NCBI GenBank assembly: GCA_910587945.1
Contig: CAJUNI010000044.1
Span: 1 to 18,730 of the forward strand
Direction of reading: 5' to 3'
From: an uncultured Parvibacter sp.
Lineage (GTDB): Bacteria; Actinomycetota; Coriobacteriia; Coriobacteriales; Eggerthellaceae
Length of the DNA: 18,730 nt
Shown here: one piece after another, positions 7,695-15,191 of the stretch
How the letters are laid out: each line of letters starts with the position of its first letter
Position numbering within the stretch: position 1 is the stretch's first letter
Made by a program: the position numbers and the translations under genes
Notes under the pieces: generated by a model
Told to the model about the DNA's origin: nothing
Seen by the model: the letters and a program-made list of their open reading frames with translations, nothing else
Databases searched by the model: none

Positions 7695-9866
7695 TTAGAC
7701 CTCGCGGGCAATGCGGTAGGCCTCGCGAATAGCCGTGACGGTAAATTGAGGCCATGCAAGTTCACTGTCCACCGGCTCAATCTTTGAGGGAGGATAGGGG
7801 GCGTCAATCACTAAGGGGTTGCAATCCCCAATGGCATAGATTTCAGGAGCACTACCCTGAAGACGTTCGAAAAGCTCAAGGTTTGGCTGCAACGGCAGAG
7901 CTGTTACCACGCTATCGGCCGCAATAAACGTTTCCTGGCCGCCATTGTCAACGATAACAACGCCATCCTTTTGTATTTCTTTGACCGTAACGCCCCGATG
8001 CATCTCTACGCCGTTCTCCACCATCCAATTGAGCATGTTTGGCTTAGGTCCACAATCAAGCATTCCGGCACCAAACTCATTACTTGACTCAAGTATGACC
8101 ACCTCGCGTCCACGCTTCATCAGGAAGTGAGCAGTACGAAGTCCATGCATCGAGCCCCCGATAATAACTACCTTATGACCCACCGGCAGGTACAACTTCG
8201 ACAAGCTTCCTAGTTGTTTAACGTTAAAGAGTCGCGTAGCCTTTTTGAGCGTCTTATGAAGCTGCTCACCCGTGACTACAATCTTTTGGTCAAGGCCAGG
8301 AATGTCTGGAATCGTTTCGGCGCCGCCAACACAGACAAACACCGCATCGGGCATGAAATTCTCCACGAAGGCCCGATCTACTTCCGTTTTAAGCTGTACC
8401 GCAACCCCCAGTTTTTTCACTTGGCGAATCTGCCATTGAGAGAAACCAAGGAAGTCCTCATGGAAATCGCTAATCATAGCAGCGAGGGGCAGTGTTCCGC
8501 CCAAAGCGGGCTCTTTATCCACCAGCGTAACCTCATGACCCCGAAGTGCTGCTACTCGCGCAACCTCTAAACCGCTAGCGCCTGCCCCAATAACCAGGAC
8601 CTTCTTTTTCTTCGGCGCCGGATGGATGGTGGCGTAATCCTTACCATCAAGGACTGCCCCATTAACCATACACCACTGGTTGGAGCTGTGGGCCGACATG
8701 TCATAACAGGTATTACATCCTACACAGGGACGAATGTCTTCATAGGCGCCTTCCGTGATTTTCTTGCAATAGTCCGGATCGGCATGAGCGCGCCGACAAA
8801 TGCTTATGAAGTCAATCCTTCCCTCTTTGATCAGCTCCTCGGCGGTAAAAGCATCCGTGCGCCCTGAAACACTCACTGGTATATTCACCGCTTCTTTTAC
8901 CTTTGAGGCGGCTCCCACCCAGGCCATCTTTCCATCGCCAAAGGAGGTGTCAATTCCCCACTCCGAGAGGTCTTTGTCCAGATAGCCTGGATACAGATCC
9001 ACATCAGGAAGCTCGTGGGCAATGCGCGGGATCCCCAGTTCAGGAATGGCGGGGTGATACATTTCGAAGCGACAATGGATCGCATCGGAGCCATGGGCTT
9101 CAAAGATCTTCGCCAAGGCCACCGTATCTTCCACCCGGCGTCCATTCTCTACGTTAAATTCCGCCCCCGAAAGATTATTGATGATGGCAAAATCTTCGCC
9201 ACAACGCGCTTTAATTTTTTGATTAATTTCGCACACAATACGCGCCCGGTTCTCAGGCGATCCGCCGTATTCATCCGTGCGGCGATTCCAGGCCGGAGAC
9301 AAGAACGTGTTGAGACCATGATTGTGCCCCGCATTGATTTCAACCCCATCAAAGCCTACCTCTTGGAGCAGAGCTGCTGATTCAGCGAAAGTATCCGTGA
9401 TCACCGCAATCTGCTCTTTCGAAAGCTCGACCGTAGGATTGTAGTAGGGAATTAAACCATCAAGATCTTCTTGAGTAAGCGCCGAAGACGCATAGGAAAC
9501 CACATCGCTTTGATCCAGCTGGCGCGTGGGATAACCACAGAGCAGCTGCTGAAATGCCAAGGCTCCATTCTGATGAATGACCTCGGCCAATTGACGCAAC
9601 CCCTCCTTTTGATTGCCATCAATGATGGTGGAGAAGCCTTTCGTACCCGTCTTATCAAGCTTTACGATGCCGCCCCCAAGCGACACCAAGCCAAAACCGC
9701 CTGCCGCCAACGACTCATAAAAATAAAGCACCCGTGGAGAAACAGGCAGGTCTCCCTGATCATCTTTGGGAATGCTTCCGTGAGAACCCATGTGAATTAA
9801 TCGGTTCTTTACGGTCAAGCTACCAATCTTGCAGGGCTCTAATACTTTTTCCAACGTTTTCTGCAC
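7695..9866 (-). CDS. FMN/4Fe-4S/FAD enoate-reductase-like oxidoreductase (Old Yellow Enzyme superfamily)
   Basis: The 723-residue protein has the three-part layout of 2,4-dienoyl-CoA reductase, 2-enoate reductase and trimethylamine dehydrogenase. An FMN-binding TIM barrel (about 1-375) has RTDEYGG at 196-202. A 4Fe-4S site has Cys381, 384, 387 and 399 (CxxCxxC then 11 residues). FAD/NAD(P) domains follow, with GAGASG at 427-432, GGSMHG at 570-575 and YAIGDC at 677-682. Electrons would pass from NAD(P)H through FAD and the cluster to FMN and onto an activated double bond. In the usual barrel motif the tyrosine after H-G is His183 and the first histidine is Asn178; the QLxHxGR region reads QLLCGYPTR. 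These changes suggest unusual chemistry or substrate. Translation starts at GTG 9866 with AGGGGAG seven bases upstream. There is no export signal. Confidence 0.92.
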   Translation of the reverse strand: MQKTLEKVLEPCKIGSLTVKNRLIHMGSHGSIPKDDQGDLPVSPRVLYFYESLAAGGFGLVSLGGGIVKLDKTGTKGFSTIIDGNQKEGLRQLAEVIHQNGALAFQQLLCGYPTRQLDQSDVVSYASSALTQEDLDGLIPYYNPTVELSKEQIAVITDTFAESAALLQEVGFDGVEINAGHNHGLNTFLSPAWNRRTDEYGGSPENRARIVCEINQKIKARCGEDFAIINNLSGAEFNVENGRRVEDTVALAKIFEAHGSDAIHCRFEMYHPAIPELGIPRIAHELPDVDLYPGYLDKDLSEWGIDTSFGDGKMAWVGAASKVKEAVNIPVSVSGRTDAFTAEELIKEGRIDFISICRRAHADPDYCKKITEGAYEDIRPCVGCNTCYDMSAHSSNQWCMVNGAVLDGKDYATIHPAPKKKKVLVIGAGASGLEVARVAALRGHEVTLVDKEPALGGTLPLAAMISDFHEDFLGFSQWQIRQVKKLGVAVQLKTEVDRAFVENFMPDAVFVCVGGAETIPDIPGLDQKIVVTGEQLHKTLKKATRLFNVKQLGSLSKLYLPVGHKVVIIGGSMHGLRTAHFLMKRGREVVILESSNEFGAGMLDCGPKPNMLNWMVENGVEMHRGVTVKEIQKDGVVIVDNGGQETFIAADSVVTALPLQPNLELFERLQGSAPEIYAIGDCNPLVIDAPYPPSKIEPVDSELAWPQFTVTAIREAYRIAREV

Positions 9867-9936
9867 CCTATTGCTCCCCTCTATTTCGCGTCTTTGTTCT
9901 TTTCCCTGCAGGTCCCCCTATCCCCCTTCTGCAGTC

Positions 9937-10131
9937 TTAGGCAGTACTTTGGCCGTCATGTTTGTGATGCCAGGCATCCCAAGAAGCCTGTTTTGCCTCT
10001 TCTGTAATTTCCGCCTTGCAAAGCGGACACCGCTCTAGGTCTATGAGGGTGGGCTTTCCGCACGCAGGACAGGTCACCATCTTGGGGCGACAGTTATCGC
10101 AGGTAGGTAAACAGATATAACAATCAGGCAT
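9937..10131 (-). CDS. Small protein with four CxxC pairs, probable zinc ribbon
   Basis: The 64-residue protein has cysteine pairs at 4/7, 11/14, 21/24 and 35/38, enough for two structural zinc sites, then a charged tail rich in His, Lys and Trp. I recognise no named family. The middle, TCPACGKPTLIDLERCPLCK, looks like a zinc-ribbon knuckle pair. The gene lies 70 bases upstream of the reductase on the same strand and is probably co-transcribed with it, after a terminator that closes the transporter gene. A role in assembly or regulation of the metalloenzymes is possible but unproved. The ribosome binding site is a weak AAGAAG. Confidence 0.72.
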   Translation of the reverse strand: MPDCYICLPTCDNCRPKMVTCPACGKPTLIDLERCPLCKAEITEEAKQASWDAWHHKHDGQSTA

Positions 10132-10164
10132 AACAAACTTCTTTCTTAGACATACTCAGTGCAT

Positions 10165-10215
10165 AAAACTAAAACGAAGCCTGAGTCCCGCCGCGGATGG
10201 CCAAGGACTCAGGCT
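10165..10215 (-). terminator. Intrinsic terminator after the DASS-type transporter
   Basis: AGCCTGAGTCC (10178-10188) pairs perfectly with GGACTCAGGCT (10205-10215) around a 16-base loop. On the minus strand the stem is followed by a T-rich run, TCGTTTTAGTTTTA. It lies 55 bases beyond the transporter stop codon and separates it from the small CxxC protein and the reductase, which then need their own promoter or read-through. Confidence 0.8.
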
Positions 10216-10269
10216 CGGATCAACCTTTCCTCTTTAAACGGGCTCGGGCGGGAAGCACCCAAAAGCCTC

Positions 10270-11676
10270 TTAGAGGATTTCAGCCAGAGCTACCAGAGGC
10301 GGCAGCAGCGCGGTGAACAGGAAGAGCAACACAATGGTGAGCGGAATGCCAAATTTCAGTACATCCAAAATGGTGTAGTGGCCCCGCTGATAGGTAATGA
10401 GATAGAGCGCATCAATAGCCGGAATAAGGAAGGTAATTTGCGCCCAAATTGACATCACCATAATGACGCACAGCGGATCAATACCCGTGCGAATGGCCAA
10501 GGCCACCATGGCAGGGGTGAGCATAACGACAATGGGTGGACCACTGGGAACGAAGGCGCGAAGAATGGCTACGCAGGCTCCCATCATGAACAACACCCAG
10601 AACGGATCCCAGGCAGCCGCGCCGCCCAAAAGCACGTTAGCGACCCAGTCAATGGCGCCGGTAGAAAGCAGTGCGGTAGCCAATGCCATCAAGCACCCCA
10701 GCATGATAACCAGATCCCAGGGTACTTCCCGCGCATACTCATCCCAGGTCAGCAAATCCAAACCCGGCAAGAACATAATAATCATGCCGATAATGGCAAC
10801 TTCTGTGGAATCAATGCCCGGAATGTAGCTCGTCAAGATCCAGAAGACAAACATCAGAGTCACCAAGATGATGATCTTCCACTCTTTGACTGACAGCTTA
10901 CCCAGGTTTCCACAAGCCGCACGAAGCGCATCCATTTCTGCACAGGTTAGAGGTTGCGGCTTAAAGGCAATACAGAGGGCTACCCACCCCGCAAGCACCG
11001 AAATAACCGCGATAGGCACACCCACAATCATCCACTGCAAGAAGGAGACTTCCATGCCGTTGGTCTGATAGAGCAATTCAAGCATGGTGAAGTTTGACGA
11101 AGAACCGATGGGAGTAGCAATGCCGCCGGCAAGCGAGCCAATAGGCACGCCGATCATGACGCACTTCATGAAGCGCTTATCAAATTCCAAACCCAGCTCC
11201 GGGTTCGCAAAGACCGCAAGCACCACCGCCGAGAATAACGCGCAGGCAGCTAAGTCACTCATAACTGTGGAGATAATGGCAGATGCCACCATATAGGCCA
11301 GAACAATCTTGCGACTTGACCCTTTAAACCACCGCAGCAACACGCCCATCAGGCGGTTAGGCAGATCGGAGTTTCGAACCATTCCCGCAATAGCAAAGGC
11401 TGCTAAAAGGAAGAAAAAGACGGAGCTGATAAAGTCTTTAAATGTCTGAGACAGAGAATCCGTTACTCCTAAGAGAGGCAGCAGAATAAGGACTGCCAAC
11501 CCGGCAATTGACTTAGGAACAACGTTTCCCATCCAAAGCGTAATATTGAAGGCCATGATGCCTAAGGCCAGCATCCCGCTGCGCTCAAGACCCTCCGGCG
11601 CGGGAGCGAGATAGAAAATTGCGAGTACCACAATGGCAGCAATGCCAAAGCCCACTCGTTTTGCTAAGCAGTTCAT
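10270..11676 (-). CDS. DASS/SLC13-like anion transporter
   Basis: The 468-residue polytopic membrane protein has about eleven to twelve hydrophobic segments and the two-repeat layout of divalent-anion:sodium symporters, which import succinate, citrate, tartrate or sulfate. The N-terminal repeat contains GGIATPIGSSSNFTMLE, matching the family GTPPN region. At the two positions where characterised members have Ser-Asn-Thr, this protein reads SDLAACALF and PSGPPIVVM instead, so ion coupling may differ. AAGGGGG lies seven bases before the ATG at 11676. The gene follows the MmgE/PrpD enzyme by 69 bases, pointing to a shared organic-acid substrate or product. The family call is fairly firm, the substrate unknown. 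Confidence 0.85.
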   Translation of the reverse strand: MNCLAKRVGFGIAAIVVLAIFYLAPAPEGLERSGMLALGIMAFNITLWMGNVVPKSIAGLAVLILLPLLGVTDSLSQTFKDFISSVFFFLLAAFAIAGMVRNSDLPNRLMGVLLRWFKGSSRKIVLAYMVASAIISTVMSDLAACALFSAVVLAVFANPELGLEFDKRFMKCVMIGVPIGSLAGGIATPIGSSSNFTMLELLYQTNGMEVSFLQWMIVGVPIAVISVLAGWVALCIAFKPQPLTCAEMDALRAACGNLGKLSVKEWKIIILVTLMFVFWILTSYIPGIDSTEVAIIGMIIMFLPGLDLLTWDEYAREVPWDLVIMLGCLMALATALLSTGAIDWVANVLLGGAAAWDPFWVLFMMGACVAILRAFVPSGPPIVVMLTPAMVALAIRTGIDPLCVIMVMSIWAQITFLIPAIDALYLITYQRGHYTILDVLKFGIPLTIVLLFLFTALLPPLVALAEIL

Positions 11677-11745
11677 CAGTTATCCCCCTTGCTGCTTAAC
11701 CCTTCTGACACTATCTTGATGGATGATTGAGCTACTGTGTCTGCA

Positions 11746-13110
11746 CTACCTCCCCTCTGCCTTAAAAAGGCTGGTCAGCTGCAGAATTGAATCCAGCTCA
11801 TCCACCGCATTCACGGCGTCGATGATGGCTTGGGCAGTGGTTGGTGAAATGGTTTTCGCTGTAAGGTCTCTAAACTTCGCCAGAGCATCTTCGTAAGACA
11901 TGGGGTTTTGTTTGCGCCCTAAGGCGTAATCCACCTGCTCTTCTAATACCCGGCCGTCTTTCAGCGTGACCGATACAATGGCCGGTCCTTCAGGAACTGT
12001 AAGACGCTTGCAATCCTCATCGGCTGCATAGTCGCAGCGAGAAACTAGGTCGCGAATAACCGGGTCATCTACGTTTTCTTGGGTGTAGTCGAAATAGCCG
12101 TTACTTCCCTTCACCATGCGCAGGGCAAAGGCAAAGCGGCCACAAAACTGCGAAGAGACCACGTCATGAGGCATGGTGATAGCGCCCACATCACCACATT
12201 CCCGTGGGCGTTGAATAATGAGGGCATGGTCAATGTCTTCAGCCCGTACCCCTTGAGCCCGAAGCGCCTCGGCAGCATCAATTACCGCGTGTTGACCAGC
12301 ACAGCAGCAATAGGGCTTAAGACCCACACCCCGAATCATCCACTCATCAGCAAAGGTCTTATCAAGCTCTTCCCATACCGGCTCTTCCGGACAGATGCCC
12401 CGCAAGAAGCTTTTCTTTCCCTCAAAAGCCTGAGCCGGACCCGTAATGCCCGCTTGAGCAAACAAAGCTGCGCGCATGCCAGCCACTACACCCGTACTCG
12501 CAAGCGTACGCTTTACCGTACCGCCTGATTGGGTGTATTCCGTGTTACCGGCAGCCATGGTAGTTGCAATTCCCAACCCATGAGCCACCGTATCAGCACT
12601 AAACCCAAGCAGCTTTCCTGTGGCTGCCGCCGCCCCAAAGGCGCCCGGCACCGAAGAGGCGTGGAAGAAGTTCAAGCGCATGGCGTCTGCCGCCCGTGCC
12701 ACTCGAAGCATCGCCTCGTAGCCGGCAATCATAGCCACCAGCACTTCTTTACCCGAGGCGTTTTCCTGCTCCCCTAAGGCCAAAACCGTTGGCACCACAC
12801 AGACCGCAGGATGGCTGGTGGTAGACATGTCAGTGTCATCCATCTCAAAGCCATGACCAAATACCGCGTTGCACAAAGCGGCATCTTCGGCATCAAGTTT
12901 TGTTCCCCACCCAACGACGGTGGAATTACCCTGGGCTTTCTTGAGGAGCGCATACCGATAGACAGCTTCTGACCAGGGAAGATCACTGAACGCTAGCTGA
13001 CAGCCAATTTGATCCAAGAGTAAGGTCTTCGCATGAGAGATCACCTCATCAGGCACCGCCTCATAACGCAAATCCACAATCTCTTGGGCTAGTTGCTCGG
13101 TTTTTGTCAT
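11746..13110 (-). CDS. MmgE/PrpD-family enzyme (dehydratase/decarboxylase/epimerase fold)
   Basis: The 454-residue protein has the family's all-helical domain with GHGFEMDDTDMSTTSHP at 85-101 and HASSVPGAFGAAAATGKLLG at 150-169, plus the second-domain GVGLKPYCCCAGQHAVIDA. Known members are 2-methylcitrate dehydratase, cis-aconitate decarboxylase and iminodisuccinate epimerase, so the substrate is probably a di- or tricarboxylic acid. In the lysine-containing loop, where many members have K-x-x-H-x-G, it reads KRTLASTG, with alanine instead of histidine. No prpB or prpC is nearby, so a methylcitrate cycle is not supported. The gene starts four bases after the MFS stop, with GGGGAGGA as binding site, so the two are translated from one mRNA. 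Confidence 0.9.
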   Translation of the reverse strand: MTKTEQLAQEIVDLRYEAVPDEVISHAKTLLLDQIGCQLAFSDLPWSEAVYRYALLKKAQGNSTVVGWGTKLDAEDAALCNAVFGHGFEMDDTDMSTTSHPAVCVVPTVLALGEQENASGKEVLVAMIAGYEAMLRVARAADAMRLNFFHASSVPGAFGAAAATGKLLGFSADTVAHGLGIATTMAAGNTEYTQSGGTVKRTLASTGVVAGMRAALFAQAGITGPAQAFEGKKSFLRGICPEEPVWEELDKTFADEWMIRGVGLKPYCCCAGQHAVIDAAEALRAQGVRAEDIDHALIIQRPRECGDVGAITMPHDVVSSQFCGRFAFALRMVKGSNGYFDYTQENVDDPVIRDLVSRCDYAADEDCKRLTVPEGPAIVSVTLKDGRVLEEQVDYALGRKQNPMSYEDALAKFRDLTAKTISPTTAQAIIDAVNAVDELDSILQLTSLFKAEGR

Positions 13111-13114
13111 TACC

Positions 13115-14329
13115 TCAATCCTCCCCTTCGTGATCTGCTTTCTTTCGGCGAACCAACACCATCCCCAAGGCGAGTGCCACTAAGAGACTGCAGACGAAGA
13201 ACATGGCCGCAACTCCAAAACGCTCAAGCACAACGCTTTCCGCCATAGGGCCAAACCCCATACCGATATCGGTACCGATGTAAAACGTGTTCGAGGCACG
13301 GCCAAGCTCATGACTGGCCACTCCACGCATCGAATCGGCTTGCAAGGCGGCATAGGCCGAACCTTGCCCAATACCCATCAACGCCCCCGCGAGCGCCGCC
13401 GTAGCGGCCGAGGTCATAAGCGCCAAAACCACCGTGGCTGCAATCTCAATTACAAGAGCCGGAATAAGAACAAACTGCGTGCCTCGCTGATCTGTGAGCC
13501 GTCCTGCTGTCGGTTTTGAAACAAAGGCTGCTAAGGAATAGAGCGCGAAATAGATAGAAATACCGGCGATACCGCGAAGCTCCCCTACGGTCATGAGCAT
13601 CGTGACTGCCACGCCATGGGGAAGAATCGAAAGACCCGCCATGGTGGCTACGGGAATGTTGGGGAAATAGATCAAATCCCGAAGAGAAAATTTCTTATGT
13701 ACCGCTTTTGATTGCCCGGTCGGTGCTGCTGCAGCGCTCGTACCAGCGGCAGCTGCCGGTTCGCGATAGCATCCAATAATGCCCAACGCGACCACAAACA
13801 AAAGACCCGCACAGAAGAAACTGGCTGGATACCCAGCCCACCCAATGATGACTGCTCCGAGCATCGGACCCAGCGCGCAGGCAACAGTTTGGCAGAGCCC
13901 CGTCCAGCCCACGGCGCGGCCCACGTACTGACTCGGAACCGATAGCGTCACCAAGGACACCACCACGGCCGATTTGAAGGCAAAGGCAATGCCTTGAAGT
14001 ACCCGGAATGCGCCCACCAGCGCCACCGACGGAGAAAACGCGCAGCCAAAACAGGCCACAGCAGACATCACCGCAGAAAGTAAGAGGAAGCTCTTCTTGT
14101 TAAGACGGTCAGCCAACCAGCCCGTAGCTGGGCGAGCCACCAAAGCCATAGTGGCAGGGAGGCCGGCTAAAATGCCGCCTACTGCAATGGATGCACCGAG
14201 CGTCAGCGCCAACCCTGAAACCACCGGGTTCGTCAGGTAGGCCGCAAACATGAAGAGGACTTCGATGCTTATCAGCGAAACGAAACGATGGTTCCAGAGC
14301 CGCTCGGTATTCTGATGAGGTGCATCCAT
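13115..14329 (-). CDS. Major facilitator superfamily transporter
   Basis: The 404-residue protein is predicted to have 12 transmembrane helices in two halves joined by an Ala-rich cytoplasmic loop (about 192-215). The MFS motif A appears as GWLADRLNKKS at 70-80 between helices 2 and 3, and a degenerate copy GRLTDQRGTQ sits in the second half. It ends in a charged tail, RRKKADHEGED. It is tightly coupled to the downstream MmgE/PrpD enzyme, with a four-base gap, which suggests it moves that enzyme's substrate or product. The ATG at 14329 has no clear ribosome binding site, but no better start is in frame. Uptake versus efflux cannot be told from sequence. Confidence 0.92.
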   Translation of the reverse strand: MDAPHQNTERLWNHRFVSLISIEVLFMFAAYLTNPVVSGLALTLGASIAVGGILAGLPATMALVARPATGWLADRLNKKSFLLLSAVMSAVACFGCAFSPSVALVGAFRVLQGIAFAFKSAVVVSLVTLSVPSQYVGRAVGWTGLCQTVACALGPMLGAVIIGWAGYPASFFCAGLLFVVALGIIGCYREPAAAAGTSAAAAPTGQSKAVHKKFSLRDLIYFPNIPVATMAGLSILPHGVAVTMLMTVGELRGIAGISIYFALYSLAAFVSKPTAGRLTDQRGTQFVLIPALVIEIAATVVLALMTSAATAALAGALMGIGQGSAYAALQADSMRGVASHELGRASNTFYIGTDIGMGFGPMAESVVLERFGVAAMFFVCSLLVALALGMVLVRRKKADHEGED

Positions 14330-14350
14330 GATTATGGCTGCTTAAAGAAT

Positions 14351-14364
14351 GAGCGCTAACGCTC
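14351..14364 (-). other. Short hairpin between the zinc-ribbon and MFS genes
   Basis: GAGCG/CGCTC arms enclose a four-base loop just after the zinc-ribbon stop. On the minus strand ATTCTTTAAG follows, which is too weak for a confident terminator. It may only attenuate read-through into the MFS gene. Confidence 0.3.
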
Positions 14365-14375
14365 GCCCGAGGTTA

Positions 14376-14675
14376 CTACTCGGCTTTCGGAGCTCCAGGA
14401 GCGCCCGGGGCCTTAGGAGCGCCAGGGGCAGAAGGAGCCGGGGCGGCAGGTGCGCCGGGAGCAGGAGCGGCACCCTCTACACCTTCGAGAGAGGTACCAC
14501 ACTCAGAGCATTCGGTAGCGCCAGCCATGTTCATTTCGCCACAGTGAGGGCACTTTACGCGATCCTCAGGAAGTTCAGCGCCGCACTTTACACATTTGTC
14601 GGCCACAGCGGGGTTGATCATGCCGCACTCGGGACAGGTCTTGGGCTTAGAAGCACCAGCAGGTCTAAAACACAT
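14376..14675 (-). CDS. Double zinc-ribbon protein with Pro/Ala/Gly-rich tail
   Basis: The 99-residue protein has two zinc-ribbon units, with Cys 14/17/28/31 and Cys 42/45/56/59, each reading CPxCG then CxxCG. A low-complexity tail follows (69-97), made of repeated A-P-G-A-P units, and it ends KAE. The frame is open further upstream to 14822, but the start at 14675 has AGAAGGA five bases before it and the upstream part is basic and unlike any family. The gene lies between the ferredoxin and the MFS gene on the same strand. Function is unknown; such ribbons often mediate protein-protein contacts. It is the second cysteine-rich small protein in this locus. Confidence 0.85.
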   Translation of the reverse strand: MCFRPAGASKPKTCPECGMINPAVADKCVKCGAELPEDRVKCPHCGEMNMAGATECSECGTSLEGVEGAAPAPGAPAAPAPSAPGAPKAPGAPGAPKAE

Positions 14676-14785
14676 AGGAGTCCTTCTTTCTCTTGGAAAT
14701 GGCATCAGCGCGCGCAGACAGCGCAGTGGAAAGGAAACGCTGGTCGAAACCGTGGTCTGCCCGCGCGGATACCATGGCCGGGAGG

Positions 14786-14813
14786 CCTGCAAGGCTCGAT
14801 TAAGCCTTGCAGG
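14786..14813 (-). other. Strong hairpin between ferredoxin and zinc-ribbon genes
   Basis: CCTGCAAGGCT (14786-14796) and AGCCTTGCAGG (14803-14813) form a perfect 11-base-pair stem with a six-base loop, 23 bases beyond the ferredoxin stop. The minus strand continues CCTCCCGG, with no U-tract. It is therefore more likely an mRNA-stabilising or processing hairpin, keeping the two oxidoreductase genes more abundant than the downstream genes, than an intrinsic terminator. Confidence 0.6.
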
Positions 14814-14835
14814 ACCTCTCACCGTGCGTGATTCC

Positions 14836-15177
14836 TTAGGGGATCAACAACGTAGTACGACGATCGCGCGTAGCCATTTCAGCGGCCAGCTCCTCGATGG
14901 GGCCGTACTCAATAGCGCTTGCCAAGCAATGGAGTACGCAGGAAGGAATTTCACCCTTCTCGGTACGGTCCTTGCAGAAGTCGCAATAGGTGGTGATTAC
15001 GGGATAGTAGGTGTGCTCCCACTTTCCCTCTTCCATAAGCTCCCAAGGACCATTCACCAACATGTGAATGCCGAATTGTCCGATGGGATAGTCATGCTCG
15101 TTTTTGCATGCAATTTCGCAGGTATGACAACCAGTGCACCAGTAGTTGTCGATAAGCAAACCATACTTCTGAGTCAT
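14836..15177 (-). CDS. Short 4Fe-4S dicluster protein, electron-transfer partner of the molybdoenzyme
   Basis: The 113-residue protein has Cys14-x2-Cys17-x2-Cys20-x3-Cys24 and Cys65-x2-Cys68-x11-Cys80-x3-Cys84, enough for two 4Fe-4S clusters. It resembles the electron-transfer subunit of DMSO-reductase-family enzymes, but those usually have four clusters and about 200 residues, so this is a reduced version. It starts 14 bases after the molybdoenzyme stop, and its AAAGGAGG site abuts the end of that gene, so the two are co-expressed subunits or partners. No twin-arginine signal or membrane anchor is present, so it acts in the cytoplasm. Confidence 0.93.
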   Translation of the reverse strand: MTQKYGLLIDNYWCTGCHTCEIACKNEHDYPIGQFGIHMLVNGPWELMEEGKWEHTYYPVITTYCDFCKDRTEKGEIPSCVLHCLASAIEYGPIEELAAEMATRDRRTTLLIP

Positions 15178-15191
15178 TGATGTCGCCTCCT

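Noticed and set aside
14676..14822. 49-residue N-terminal extension of the zinc-ribbon protein
   Set aside because: It overlaps the hairpin at 14786-14813, is basic and low in family features, and the internal ATG at 14675 has a good ribosome binding site.
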